Of a DNA stretch of 64,000 nt, positions 16,172 through 25,168 are shown piece after piece. The first letter of the stretch is position 1; every line of letters begins with the position of its first letter. The stretch spans positions 620,001-684,000 of the forward strand of contig NZ_JBHUOZ010000001.1 of NCBI RefSeq assembly GCF_042686025.1, written 5' to 3'. Below the pieces are notes generated by a model. That model had not been told where the DNA came from, ran no database searches, and was given only the letters and a program-made list of their open reading frames with translations. The stretch is from Terrimonas rubra. GTDB lineage: Bacteria > Bacteroidota > Bacteroidia > Chitinophagales > Chitinophagaceae. A program made the position numbers and the translations under genes.

Positions 16172-17809
16172 TTACCGGTTCATACTGGCCAAAAACTCTT
16201 CATTGCTCTTGGTTCCTTTCATGCGGTTCAGTAGTTCACGCATGGCTTCTTCCGTATTCATATCGGTTAAGTAAACACGCAGTAAGTTCATACGCTGTAA
16301 TACATCCCTGTCCAGTAACAGGTCGTCACGACGGGTAGAAGATGAAGTAAGGTCGATAGCAGGATACATACGTTTATTGGCTAAACGGCGATCCAGCTGT
16401 AACTCCATATTGCCGGTACCTTTAAATTCTTCAAAGATCACCTCGTCCATTTTACTGCCGGTATCTACTAATGCTGTTGCAATAATGGTTAAGGATCCGC
16501 CATTTTCAATTTTACGGGCTGCACCAAAAAATTGTTTGGGCTTTTGCATGGCGTTGGCTTCCACACCACCCGATAATACCTTACCCGATGCAGGCGCTAC
16601 AGTATTGTGTGCACGGGCCAAACGGGTAATAGAGTCTAACAGGATAATTACATCGTGACCGCACTCCACCAAACGTTTTGCTTTTTGCAAAGCAATGGTG
16701 GATACTTTCACGTGTTTCTCAGCAGGCTCATCAAAGGTAGAGGCAATTACCTCGGCCTTTACACTGCGTTCCATATCGGTCACCTCTTCCGGGCGTTCAT
16801 CAACCAGTACTACCATCAAGTAACACTCAGGGTGGTTAGTAGCAATAGCGTTGGCTACTGCTTTTAACAACATGGTTTTACCAGTTTTGGGCTGTGCTAC
16901 AATCAATCCACGCTGGCCTTTACCAATAGGGGTAAACAGGTCCATAATACGGGTAGAGTAATCGCTGGGCTGGGTAAACAGGTTTAATTTTTCGAAAGGG
17001 AAAAGCGGGGTCAGGTAATCAAATGGTACACGGTCCCTTACTTCTTCAGGGCTTTTACCATTGATAAAATCCACTTTCAGTAAAGCGAAATACTTTTCAC
17101 CTTCTTTCGGCGGACGTACGCTACCCTGCACCGTATCACCGGTTTTTAAACCGAATAATTTTATTTGTGAGGGTGATACATACACATCATCGGGTGATGA
17201 TAAGTAGTTATAATCGGATGAGCGTAAAAATCCATATCCGTCGGGCATCATTTCTAATACACCTTCGGAAAGAATAATACCGTCAAATTCTATATTAAAA
17301 CTGGGTTGTTGTTGTTCTCTTCTCTGGAATGCTGGTCTTGTAGGAGCCGCAGGTGCCTGTTGTTCTTCGGCCTGGGCTTCAGCAGCGGCAAATGCTTCCT
17401 GTATAAATGCGGCCTGTATTTCCTGGGGTGTTCTTGTTACGGGTGCCGTTTCCGGGGTAGCTTTTTCAGGGGTTGTTTCCTCTTCGGCTGACTCTGCTTT
17501 TTTCCTGGCTTTTTTTATCGGTGTTCTTTTGGCAGGAGCTGTTTTTTTCTCAGCAGGTTTTTCTTCGCCTGTGTTTTCGATAATGGCTTCTTCGGTAGTA
17601 CCGGTGGAGGTAGAAACTTTAGCAATTCGTTTACGTTTGCCTTTGTCTTCCGGGGCCGCAGTTTTTGCGTCGGAAGCAGCCTGGCTATCTAAAATTTTGT
17701 ACACCAGCTCTTGTTTGTCCAGTTTCTTAGGATTAGGGATTTTCAATTGCTCAGCAATGTCGAGCAATTCAGGAACGATCATATCGTTCAATTGCGAAAT
17801 GTCATACAT
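16172..17809 (-). CDS. rho: Transcription termination factor Rho
   Basis: 545 residues, longer than E. coli Rho (419). Residues 1-45 are the Rho N-terminal SAP-like domain (LLDIAEQLKIPNPKKLDKQE). Residues 60-165 are a Lys/Ala/Glu/Pro-rich disordered insertion, common in Bacteroidota. Then comes the RNA-binding cold-shock-like domain (LEMMPDGYGFLRSSDYNYL) and the hexameric ATPase with Walker A AQPKTGKT and Walker B DVIILLDS. It releases RNA from stalled polymerase. Monocistronic, with a hairpin terminator behind it. Confidence 0.95.
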   Translation of the reverse strand: MYDISQLNDMIVPELLDIAEQLKIPNPKKLDKQELVYKILDSQAASDAKTAAPEDKGKRKRIAKVSTSTGTTEEAIIENTGEEKPAEKKTAPAKRTPIKKARKKAESAEEETTPEKATPETAPVTRTPQEIQAAFIQEAFAAAEAQAEEQQAPAAPTRPAFQRREQQQPSFNIEFDGIILSEGVLEMMPDGYGFLRSSDYNYLSSPDDVYVSPSQIKLFGLKTGDTVQGSVRPPKEGEKYFALLKVDFINGKSPEEVRDRVPFDYLTPLFPFEKLNLFTQPSDYSTRIMDLFTPIGKGQRGLIVAQPKTGKTMLLKAVANAIATNHPECYLMVVLVDERPEEVTDMERSVKAEVIASTFDEPAEKHVKVSTIALQKAKRLVECGHDVIILLDSITRLARAHNTVAPASGKVLSGGVEANAMQKPKQFFGAARKIENGGSLTIIATALVDTGSKMDEVIFEEFKGTGNMELQLDRRLANKRMYPAIDLTSSSTRRDDLLLDRDVLQRMNLLRVYLTDMNTEEAMRELLNRMKGTKSNEEFLASMNR

Positions 17810-18031
17810 ACAATAGTCTTGAAGTTAAAAACAATTCAAAATGAAGGGAATAAATCTGAGAAAATAAAATTGATTGAAATTTTTTGAAGGAAACGGCAGG
17901 TTTCTGATGAGCTATAACGAGGGAAACAATAGTTATCAGCCGCTTTTCCTACTGCAAGAATACACTTTTTTTGTAAAAACAAAAAATATTTTGGAAAACA
18001 GGTTGACAGTGAACCGGTTGCCCATAGCGGC

Positions 18032-19300
18032 TTATATCCACCAGTAACCCAGGCCCAGGCAAACCAATACAATTACCGGCGCCGGTATACGGCTAAAAAA
18101 AAGCAGCAGGCTGGTGCCAACAATCACCCCCAGGTTAAGCACACTTAAAACATTGGCATCGGTAATGGATATATCCTTCATCATATAAAAAGTAGAACCG
18201 ATCATGATGCCCAGTACCGCCGCATTAATGCCCTCCAGCGAGCGGTGTATGACTGTATATTTTTTTAAATTATTCCAGATGGGGAAGAAGAAAAGCACCA
18301 GCAAAAAGCTGGGTAAAAAAATACCCACGGTAGCAATAGCGCAGCCCACAGCCTGCATAATACCCCGCTGCGTAGGTGTGTTACCCATATCACGCAGAGC
18401 CATACCGCCGGTGAAGGAAGCAATGGAGAAAACAGGGCCGGGCATAGCCCTTACCAGTCCCATGCCGGTGTACATATCGGCTTTATCAATCTGTATTACA
18501 TCGGGGTTACGGTGCCTTACCGCTTCGGGGCGTATACTGTATTGCTCCATCATCATGGGCATTAATACCTGGCCGCCGCCAAATACCAGGCTGCCCATAC
18601 GGTAATTACTTTCAAACAGGTTGATGGGTTTGCGATACTCCCAGTTTTGCCGCCTGGCCGTTTCACTCAACACACCCGCCACCACAAAAATGGCAATGAA
18701 CAACCAGAGGTTATTCCATTGTATCTTCCTGCGCTCGGCAATGATCTCAGGCTTACGTTTATTGGTGATATTGGTGGTAATGCCACCTGCTACTATTAAA
18801 GCCGGGAATACAAAGGGCGATTGAAAGAAGAAGTAAGTAATGGCCGAAGCCAGTATCATAATGATCCAGCTGACGCCGTTTTTTATAGCCAGCGGGAATG
18901 TTTTTAAACAGGAGAATAATAAAAAACCTACGGCCATGGGTGCAATGAATTTAAACAGGTCGGTCTCAATATCCCGTTTATCAATCATGTGCAACAGAAA
19001 GGATAAAGCCCCCATAAAAATACTGGCCGGCAGCACCCATATCATTAACGTGAGTATAGCAAGTGGCAGGCCGCCACGTTTGTAGCCTACCAAAGCAATG
19101 ATCTGTGTAGAGGAAGCACCGGGTAATAACTGGCACAGCGCATTATACTCCAGCAACTCGTTTTCGGTAATATAGTTTTTTTGCTTTACAAATGTTTTCA
19201 TCATCATAGCAAAATGTGCCTGCGGACCACCGTAGGCAGTTAAGCTATGCAGCAAAACATTTTTTAAAAAACTAAAATTACTATCAGGCATATCATGCAA
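18032..19300 (-). CDS. chrA: Chromate transporter (ChrA/CHR family)
   Basis: 422 residues, the length of two fused CHR domains, with about ten membrane segments. The N-terminal motif SLTAYGGPQAHFAMM and the ECNALCQLLPG-like stretch (LLEYNALCQLLPGASSTQ) are typical of the first CHR domain. The second half has FGGGQVLMPMM and GLVRAMPGPVFSIASF. Family members export chromate, and some probably carry other anions. No regulator gene is adjacent. Confidence 0.88.
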   Translation of the reverse strand: MHDMPDSNFSFLKNVLLHSLTAYGGPQAHFAMMMKTFVKQKNYITENELLEYNALCQLLPGASSTQIIALVGYKRGGLPLAILTLMIWVLPASIFMGALSFLLHMIDKRDIETDLFKFIAPMAVGFLLFSCLKTFPLAIKNGVSWIIMILASAITYFFFQSPFVFPALIVAGGITTNITNKRKPEIIAERRKIQWNNLWLFIAIFVVAGVLSETARRQNWEYRKPINLFESNYRMGSLVFGGGQVLMPMMMEQYSIRPEAVRHRNPDVIQIDKADMYTGMGLVRAMPGPVFSIASFTGGMALRDMGNTPTQRGIMQAVGCAIATVGIFLPSFLLVLFFFPIWNNLKKYTVIHRSLEGINAAVLGIMIGSTFYMMKDISITDANVLSVLNLGVIVGTSLLLFFSRIPAPVIVLVCLGLGYWWI

Positions 19301-19448
19301 TAAAATACAAAAAATAAACCGGCAGTCTGCTGGTTAACGGCGGCTTGAGGGGCGCTGTTGCGCTAATATTCCGTAAAAGAAAACTATTTGCAGGGCAAAA
19401 TAAAAAAAATCTGTCTTCTGCACCGCTTTATAGCCCGGATAACTGTTG

Positions 19449-19456
19449 TATTTTTG
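19449..19456 (+). promoter_or_regulatory. -7 box before the DUF2461 gene
   Basis: TATTTTTG matches TAnnTTTG. A TTTA lies about 19 bases upstream as a weak -33 element. The start codon is 41 bases further on. Confidence 0.4.
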
Positions 19457-19496
19457 GTAACAACAATTATTTTATTTCTTTTTATTATACCCGATT

Positions 19497-20168
19497 ATGC
19501 TACAACCTGCCACATTACAGTTTTTAAAAGACCTGCAAAAACACAATAACAAACCCTGGTTTGATGAGAACCGCCATCGTTATGACGCCGCTAAGACCGA
19601 TTTCCTTCAGTTTACCGATGAAGTAATAAAAGTATTTGGTAAAAAAGACGCCAATATTGCCAGCCTGACTGCCCGTGAATGCATCTTCCGGATCAACCGT
19701 GATATTCGTTTTTCCAAGGATAAAACACCCTACAAACGTAACCTGGCCGTAAGCCTGAACAAGGGCGGTAAAAAATCGGTACTGGCCGGTTATTATTTTC
19801 ACCTGGAGCCGGGCAACAATAGTTTTATCGGGGGTGGTGTATGGCAGCCTATGCCCGCCGACCTCCAGAAAGTGCGCCAGGAGATCGATTATAACCTGAA
19901 GGATTTTCAGAAAATACTGAACGCAAAAAACTTTAAAACTATTTACGGTGGCCTGTCTGAAGAAGAAGGTATTGCGCTGAGCCGGGTGCCCAAAGGTTAT
20001 GAAGCGGATAACCCCGCCGCTGAATACCTGAAACTAAAAAGTTTTATTACCATGACCAATATCAGCGATAAAGAACTTACCGACAAAGGCCTGCTGAAAC
20101 AAACGGTACAGGCTTTTGAGACCATACAGCCGCTGATTAATTTTTTGAATGAGGCGCTGGAAGCGTAA
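19497..20168 (+). CDS. DUF2461 family protein
   Basis: 223 residues. LKDLQKHNNKPWFDENRHRY, then IFRINRDIRFSKDKTPYK and YYFHLEPGNNSFIGGGVW, are the hallmark blocks of DUF2461 (TIGR02453). The function of the family is unknown; members are cytoplasmic and widely conserved in Bacteroidota. Both flanks are short spacers with a promoter element upstream and heptamer repeats downstream. It appears to be monocistronic. Confidence 0.9.
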   Translation: MLQPATLQFLKDLQKHNNKPWFDENRHRYDAAKTDFLQFTDEVIKVFGKKDANIASLTARECIFRINRDIRFSKDKTPYKRNLAVSLNKGGKKSVLAGYYFHLEPGNNSFIGGGVWQPMPADLQKVRQEIDYNLKDFQKILNAKNFKTIYGGLSEEEGIALSRVPKGYEADNPAAEYLKLKSFITMTNISDKELTDKGLLKQTVQAFETIQPLINFLNEALEA

Positions 20169-20321
20169 GCAGTTGACAATGGACAAGGGACAATTGAGAA
20201 TTGGCAATTAGTAGTAGGGAATGTGACATTCATCATTCAGCATTCATAATTCTGCATTTGGCGTTAACTATTAACGATGGACCATTAACTATGAACTTTT
20301 AACCACGAACTACTAATTTTG
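20165..20321. repeat. Heptamer-period repeat ending in a -7 box
   Basis: TTGACAA, TGGACAA, GGGACAA, TTGAGAA heptamers are followed by ATTCATC, ATTCAGC, ATTCATA, ATTAACG and ATTAACT types. The tract runs into TAATTTTG (20314-20321), a TAnnTTTG match only 4 bases before the next ATG, which implies a leaderless or nearly leaderless mRNA. Confidence 0.65.
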
Positions 20322-20325
20322 CATC

Positions 20326-20670
20326 ATGCAAGTACAAGATGATCTTCAGACAAGATGGTGGGCTTTGGAAGCCAAACTGGTGGAACGTTTCGGTAAAAAG
20401 CCCGATATGGAAACCATTTTATTTTTAATTGGTATACAGGAGTTCGGTGATATAAAAGAAAAGTTCTCCAAAGAACAAAAGCAGGACCTGATGCATGTGG
20501 CGGTATGTAAACTGCTTACCCCCAGTGGTTATTACGAACAGGAAGGAACCGATAAAGATGGCTGGCCGCACTTTAAACAATTAAAGCCCATGCCGGTAAT
20601 GAACCCCATTGAACAGGAAAATTTTTTAAAGGACCATGTACTGCTCTATTTTGCAGAGCATGGTGAATAA
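20326..20670 (+). CDS. Conserved Bacteroidota hypothetical protein
   Basis: 114 residues, cytoplasmic, not recognised at family level. It reads as a helical protein with a striking FGKKPDMETILFLIGIQEFG segment, then KQDLMHVAVCKLLTPSGYYE and a DGWPHFKQLKPMP turn. The end LLYFAEHGE lies 9 bases before the next start, so it is probably cotranscribed with the cyclophilin gene. The high conservation-like character suggests a housekeeping protein, but no function can be given. Confidence 0.6.
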   Translation: MQVQDDLQTRWWALEAKLVERFGKKPDMETILFLIGIQEFGDIKEKFSKEQKQDLMHVAVCKLLTPSGYYEQEGTDKDGWPHFKQLKPMPVMNPIEQENFLKDHVLLYFAEHGE

Positions 20671-20679
20671 CCCCTACTT

Positions 20680-21399
20680 ATGCCCCATCGTTTTTTGTTG
20701 AAATTTTTATTCCTTGGCCTGGTATGCTTTTGCAGTGTGGCAGTAAACGCTCAAAACAAGACCAAATTAAAACGCAAGGACCTTAAACGTGATATTGCTC
20801 TGGTAACCAACAAGGGTACTATTGTATTACGTTTATCCAACGAAACGCCTTTACACCGCGATAATTTTTTACGCCTGGTAAAAGCGCATTATTATGACGG
20901 GGTATTATTTCACCGGGTGATCAATAATTTTATGATACAGGCCGGCGATCCCGACAGCAAAGCGGCACCAGCCGGCAAAGCACTGGGCGAAGGTGGTCCT
21001 GATTATGTTATACCCGCAGAACTACGCCCTAACCTCTTTCATAAAAAAGGTGTACTGGCCGCAGCCCGCGAAGGCGATGATGTTAACCCGGCCCGCGCCA
21101 GCAGCGGCAGCCAGTTTTATATTGTACAGGGTAAAAAGTTTACCGATGGCGGCCTGGATTCTTTACAAACCAACCGCTTGAAAGGCTTTAAAATTCCTGC
21201 CGACCAGCGCGAAGTATATAAGACCATCGGCGGTACCCCTCACTTAGACCGCACTTATACCGTTTTTGGCGAAGTAGTAAGCGGCCTGGATATTGTTGAC
21301 AGCATTGCCGCCACTCCCACCAGTAAAGGCAAGGACAGGGATCGTCCGTTGGAGGATGTGGTGATCATCAGGGCGAAGCTGGTGAAGAGGAAGAAGTAG
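20680..21399 (+). CDS. Exported cyclophilin-type peptidyl-prolyl isomerase
   Basis: 239 residues with a signal peptide (LLKFLFLGLVCFCSVAVNAQ), so the enzyme should act in the periplasm on folding proteins. The cyclophilin core is clear: LFHRVINNFMIQAGDPDSK with the catalytic arginine, the SSGSQFYIVQG block, and a terminal YTVFGEVVSGLDIVD. An insertion of about 30 residues (TDGGLDSLQTNRLKGFKIPA) before the last block is common in Bacteroidota members. It shares an apparent operon with the preceding 114-residue protein. Confidence 0.9.
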   Translation: MPHRFLLKFLFLGLVCFCSVAVNAQNKTKLKRKDLKRDIALVTNKGTIVLRLSNETPLHRDNFLRLVKAHYYDGVLFHRVINNFMIQAGDPDSKAAPAGKALGEGGPDYVIPAELRPNLFHKKGVLAAAREGDDVNPARASSGSQFYIVQGKKFTDGGLDSLQTNRLKGFKIPADQREVYKTIGGTPHLDRTYTVFGEVVSGLDIVDSIAATPTSKGKDRDRPLEDVVIIRAKLVKRKK

Positions 21400-21472
21400 A
21401 GAATTCAGATTTGGGAGTGTAGATTTCAGATTTGAGAATTGAGAATGATGAATGCTGAATTATGAATTGAGA

Positions 21473-22189
21473 TTATACTTCAGTTTTTACTTCACTTACA
21501 TTTTTCCTGACCAGGTTAGACAACACAAGTAATCCGCCTACCGTTAATATAGAACCGCCTATAAAAGGAAACCCGGCTCCTACCAGATCAGCAATGTCTG
21601 CAGAAAACAAAAACGGTAGGCAAAAGATCATGCCTAATATACCGGCAACTACAGAAGCAAAGGTAAAATACTTTACAAAAGTTTTCATACTGAATGTTTG
21701 ATTGTTGTTTATATACCTTGAATTAATATACAGTTGATTACGTAAAAAATCTGTCTTTGTATTGGCCAGTTCATCTATTGTCCAGGAAGAAATAGGTATT
21801 GCCTTCCTCCCTTTTTTATATTCATTATAAAATGTCATCCACTCATCAGGTAATAAAATAATACCAAAGGTTAAAATAGCAAAACAAGGCAGTGTATAAT
21901 TGCCGTTACCCAGCATAAAAGCCTGTAGCTTTATTTCATCTGCCGGGGTCATTTTGTATTCCAGTATTACATGTTTGAGATCGTGACTTTCAAAATGTGG
22001 TACAAACTTCAGGTTGTTATTATCTAAACACTTTGCCACATCATAACCCAGCGTTCCGACAGGGCTGTTTCGCAACTCATCCAACTTAAGATCAGCCCTT
22101 TTGCTGCTGTTACTAAACCTGATTAATTGAACCGAAAATGCAAATGTTTTCCTGATGATAAACCTTGACGCTTTTTGAAAAATATTCAT
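21473..22189 (-). CDS. Coq4-like membrane protein (tentative)
   Basis: 238 residues. The first 160 residues recall Coq4 (ubiquinone biosynthesis) proteins: LRNSPVGTLGYDVAKCL, then the metal-site-like ESHDLKHVILEY, and LGNGNYTLPCFAILTFG. Two membrane segments close the protein (FTFASVVAGILGMIFCLPFLF and IGGSILTVGGLLVLSNL). Because the organism appears to make menaquinone rather than ubiquinone, a role in quinone chemistry is unproven. Monocistronic. Confidence 0.5.
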   Translation of the reverse strand: MNIFQKASRFIIRKTFAFSVQLIRFSNSSKRADLKLDELRNSPVGTLGYDVAKCLDNNNLKFVPHFESHDLKHVILEYKMTPADEIKLQAFMLGNGNYTLPCFAILTFGIILLPDEWMTFYNEYKKGRKAIPISSWTIDELANTKTDFLRNQLYINSRYINNNQTFSMKTFVKYFTFASVVAGILGMIFCLPFLFSADIADLVGAGFPFIGGSILTVGGLLVLSNLVRKNVSEVKTEV

Positions 22190-22292
22190 TGGCTAAATAT
22201 TTAATTCACCTCTCCCTCCTTAAATATATTACAAACAATTGAATATACCTTCATTAGCATATCAGCACATTATCAAATTAGCTAATTAACCT

Positions 22293-24749
22293 CTATTCTT
22301 CAAAATACACCCGTTTCACTCTTTGCGATATACCGGTCATGATCTCATAGGGAATAGTACCCGCCCAGGTGGCCAGTTGTTGTATAGGCAGGTCTTTGCC
22401 AAAAATAACCACTTCATCGCCGGTGTTCACGTCGGCAATACCGGTTACATCTACCATGGTCATATCCATGCATACTGTGCCGACTACCGGGGCTTGTTGT
22501 CCATGCACCAATACATATGCGTTGCCATAGCCTAATTTACGGTTATAGCCATCGGCATAACCAATACGTACGGTAGCTATTTTGGAAGTGCGCTGCAAAA
22601 CGCCCCGGCGGTTATAGCTCACTGTTTCCCCCGCTTCCAGCGTTTTTACCTGCGCTACTGTTGTTTTTAAAGTAGCTACCTGCTGTAAGCCTGGTATATT
22701 ACCCACACCGTACATACCTATGCCCAGGCGCACCATATCCAGCTGTAATTGTGGTAAGCGGCCAATAGCGGATGTATTGGCGATATGTTTGATAAAAGGA
22801 TAGTGCAGGTATTGCTGTAAAACCCCTACTGCCTGGTTGTATTTTTCAAACTGGGCAAATGTGTATGCATCTTCCTGCGCATCCTCGCTGGCTGCCAGGT
22901 GCGAGAACACCGATTGAACTTTTAACAGGGAGCTTTGGCTTAATTGCATAGCCAGTTCCTTCCATTGTTCCGGCAAAAAGCCAAGGCGGTTCATGCCCGT
23001 TTCTATTTCTATATGTACCGGGTAATGCTGTAGCCCCTCCTGCGCTACAAAAGCGCTGAAGGCCCGGAATATTTCCGGGGAGAACATATCAGGTTCCAGG
23101 TTATAGGTAATAATATTTTCAAAAGCGGCCGGCTCGGGGTTCATTACCATAATAGGCAGGGTAATGCCCGCTTTACGCAGCTCCACGCCTTCATCGGCAT
23201 AGGCCACACCCAGGTAATCCACTTTATGAAATTGTAAGATGCCGGCAATTTCGGCGCCACCGCTGCCATAGGCAAAGGCTTTTACCATGGCCATTATTTT
23301 AGTATCTGGCCGCAACTGTTGCTGGTACTGTTTTACATTGCTGATCAGTGCATTCAGGTTTATCTCCAGTACGGTCTGGTGGGCTTTCTGTTCCAGCAGG
23401 GGTACCAGTTGTTCAAAACCAAATATCCGTGCCCCCTTGACCAGTATAGCTTCATCCTTGAACTGCGAGGGCCTGAACTGGTGGATAAAACTTTCGGTAG
23501 AAGAATACAACTGCAATTCCATTCCCTGGTTTGCAGACCGTTGCTGTAAAGCCTGGCTAATGGCCGGGCCGATGCCAATAAGCTTCTGCACCCCGTTCTC
23601 CTGAAGGGCCTGTAATATTTGCCCGTACAACGTACTATCATCGGTGGCAGCCTGGATAAAATCGGAAAGTATAGCCGTTTTGGTCAGGCTACTGCTTTGC
23701 TGCGATAAAAATTGCAGGGCATTTTGCAGGGAATTGATATCGGCGCTGTAACTGTCATTGATGAGTACACAGTTGTTAATGCCTTTTTTAAGCTCCAGCC
23801 GCATATTTACCGGCTGCAACAACAACATATGTTCCTGTATAAAAACCGGCTCACAACCCAGGGCCAGCAATACGGCAGCACAGGTAATGGCATTTTCAAT
23901 GGCTGCTTCATCGGTAAAATAAATACTGAACTCAACAGGTTGTTCTTTATACAATAACTGTATATGGGTTTGGGTGGTGCTGGCCGTGCTTTGTACCACC
24001 AGTATATCCGCTTCCGGATTATGCCCCCAGCTTAAACGGGCATTGGGCAGTTTACGTACCGCCTGGTCAACCGCATCGTTATCGTTACAGTAAATAATGA
24101 TCCCCGCTTCTTTAAATAACAATAGCTTTTCATCCAGCTTTTGCTGCCGGTTAATAAAGCCGGCGCTATGGGCTTCACCAATATTGGTAAGCACACCAAT
24201 AGTAGGTTGTATAATTGCCTGCAGCTTCTCCATTTCACCGGGCTGCGAAATACCGGCTTCAAAAATAGCCAGGTTGTGCTGCGGCTCTATCTGCCATACG
24301 CTCACCGGCACGCCTATCTGCGAGTTATAACTCCTGGGACTGCGTACAATATTATACCGTGAATGCAGCAGTTGGTACAACCACTCCTTTACAATGGTTT
24401 TGCCATTGCTGCCCGTAATACCAATAACGGGTAAAGAAAAGCGGCTGCGGTGATAAGCCGCTAACTGTTGTAAAGCCTGTAAAGGATCCGTTACCCGTAA
24501 AAAAACAGCGCCGGAATATAATGTGTCCAGGCCAGGCTCGCTGGTCACAAAACTGCGAACGCCCTGCTGGTATAATTGTGCAATAAACTGCCTGCCATCG
24601 CGCCTGGCGCCATGCAGGGCAAAAAACAAAGTACCGGCGGGTGTAATAATACGGCGGCTGTCCCAGCTTATTTCCGTAATAATGGCAGCGCTGACACTAC
24701 TTGCGGTAGCACCAATAATGGAACAGATATCGGGTAATGAGTAAGTCAA
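22293..24749 (-). CDS. murF-alr: Bifunctional MurF ligase / alanine racemase
   Basis: 818 residues, a fusion known from Bacteroidota. The N-terminal half is MurF, which adds D-Ala-D-Ala to UDP-MurNAc-tripeptide: ATP-binding ITGSNGKT at 111-118, then ITNIGEAHSAGF. The C-terminal half, from about residue 450, is a PLP alanine racemase: the lysine in MAMVKAFAYGSGG, VSYNRRG, and GYADGY with the catalytic tyrosine. One protein thus makes D-alanine and uses its dipeptide in peptidoglycan synthesis; the Ddl ligase is not in the window. Monocistronic, divergent from rpoN. Confidence 0.93.
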   Translation of the reverse strand: MTYSLPDICSIIGATASSVSAAIITEISWDSRRIITPAGTLFFALHGARRDGRQFIAQLYQQGVRSFVTSEPGLDTLYSGAVFLRVTDPLQALQQLAAYHRSRFSLPVIGITGSNGKTIVKEWLYQLLHSRYNIVRSPRSYNSQIGVPVSVWQIEPQHNLAIFEAGISQPGEMEKLQAIIQPTIGVLTNIGEAHSAGFINRQQKLDEKLLLFKEAGIIIYCNDNDAVDQAVRKLPNARLSWGHNPEADILVVQSTASTTQTHIQLLYKEQPVEFSIYFTDEAAIENAITCAAVLLALGCEPVFIQEHMLLLQPVNMRLELKKGINNCVLINDSYSADINSLQNALQFLSQQSSSLTKTAILSDFIQAATDDSTLYGQILQALQENGVQKLIGIGPAISQALQQRSANQGMELQLYSSTESFIHQFRPSQFKDEAILVKGARIFGFEQLVPLLEQKAHQTVLEINLNALISNVKQYQQQLRPDTKIMAMVKAFAYGSGGAEIAGILQFHKVDYLGVAYADEGVELRKAGITLPIMVMNPEPAAFENIITYNLEPDMFSPEIFRAFSAFVAQEGLQHYPVHIEIETGMNRLGFLPEQWKELAMQLSQSSLLKVQSVFSHLAASEDAQEDAYTFAQFEKYNQAVGVLQQYLHYPFIKHIANTSAIGRLPQLQLDMVRLGIGMYGVGNIPGLQQVATLKTTVAQVKTLEAGETVSYNRRGVLQRTSKIATVRIGYADGYNRKLGYGNAYVLVHGQQAPVVGTVCMDMTMVDVTGIADVNTGDEVVIFGKDLPIQQLATWAGTIPYEIMTGISQRVKRVYFEE

Positions 24750-25168
24750 TGTGGTAAATATTAATGCAAATGTATTGGCATATGGTTTAGTGGTGGCAGC
24801 CCAGCGATAGAAACTTCTGTAAAACAGCGGTGCCGCAACTGGCTTTTAGTCAATGAATAAGCGCCCATAAACACCTGCCTGTCATGCTACAAACAGCCAG
24901 TTGGCTTGATTCGCCTCATTTTTTATAAACATTTTTAAAAAAATAAATTTTTGCAAAGGTTATACACAATTATTCAAACATTTTATTGATAATAAATATC
25001 TTACATAATAAAAATAATTGAAAAAAACAAGCTTTTTAGTATAAAAAAGATAAAAATTGGCTTCATATTTCATTTTATTTTTTTATTTGTAATTTTACGG
25101 CCTAATTTTTGATAGAAGGAGCAATTTTTTGTATTTTACCGTTTTAAAACAAACCCCTCTTCCTGATA
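24750..25168. other. Gene-free divergent promoter region between murF-alr and rpoN
   Basis: 419 bases with no ORF of note. The part from about 24920 to 25140 is very AT-rich, with long A and T runs. No convincing TAnnTTTG box with correct spacing was found for either gene. No inverted repeat or RNA-like structure stood out. Confidence 0.5.
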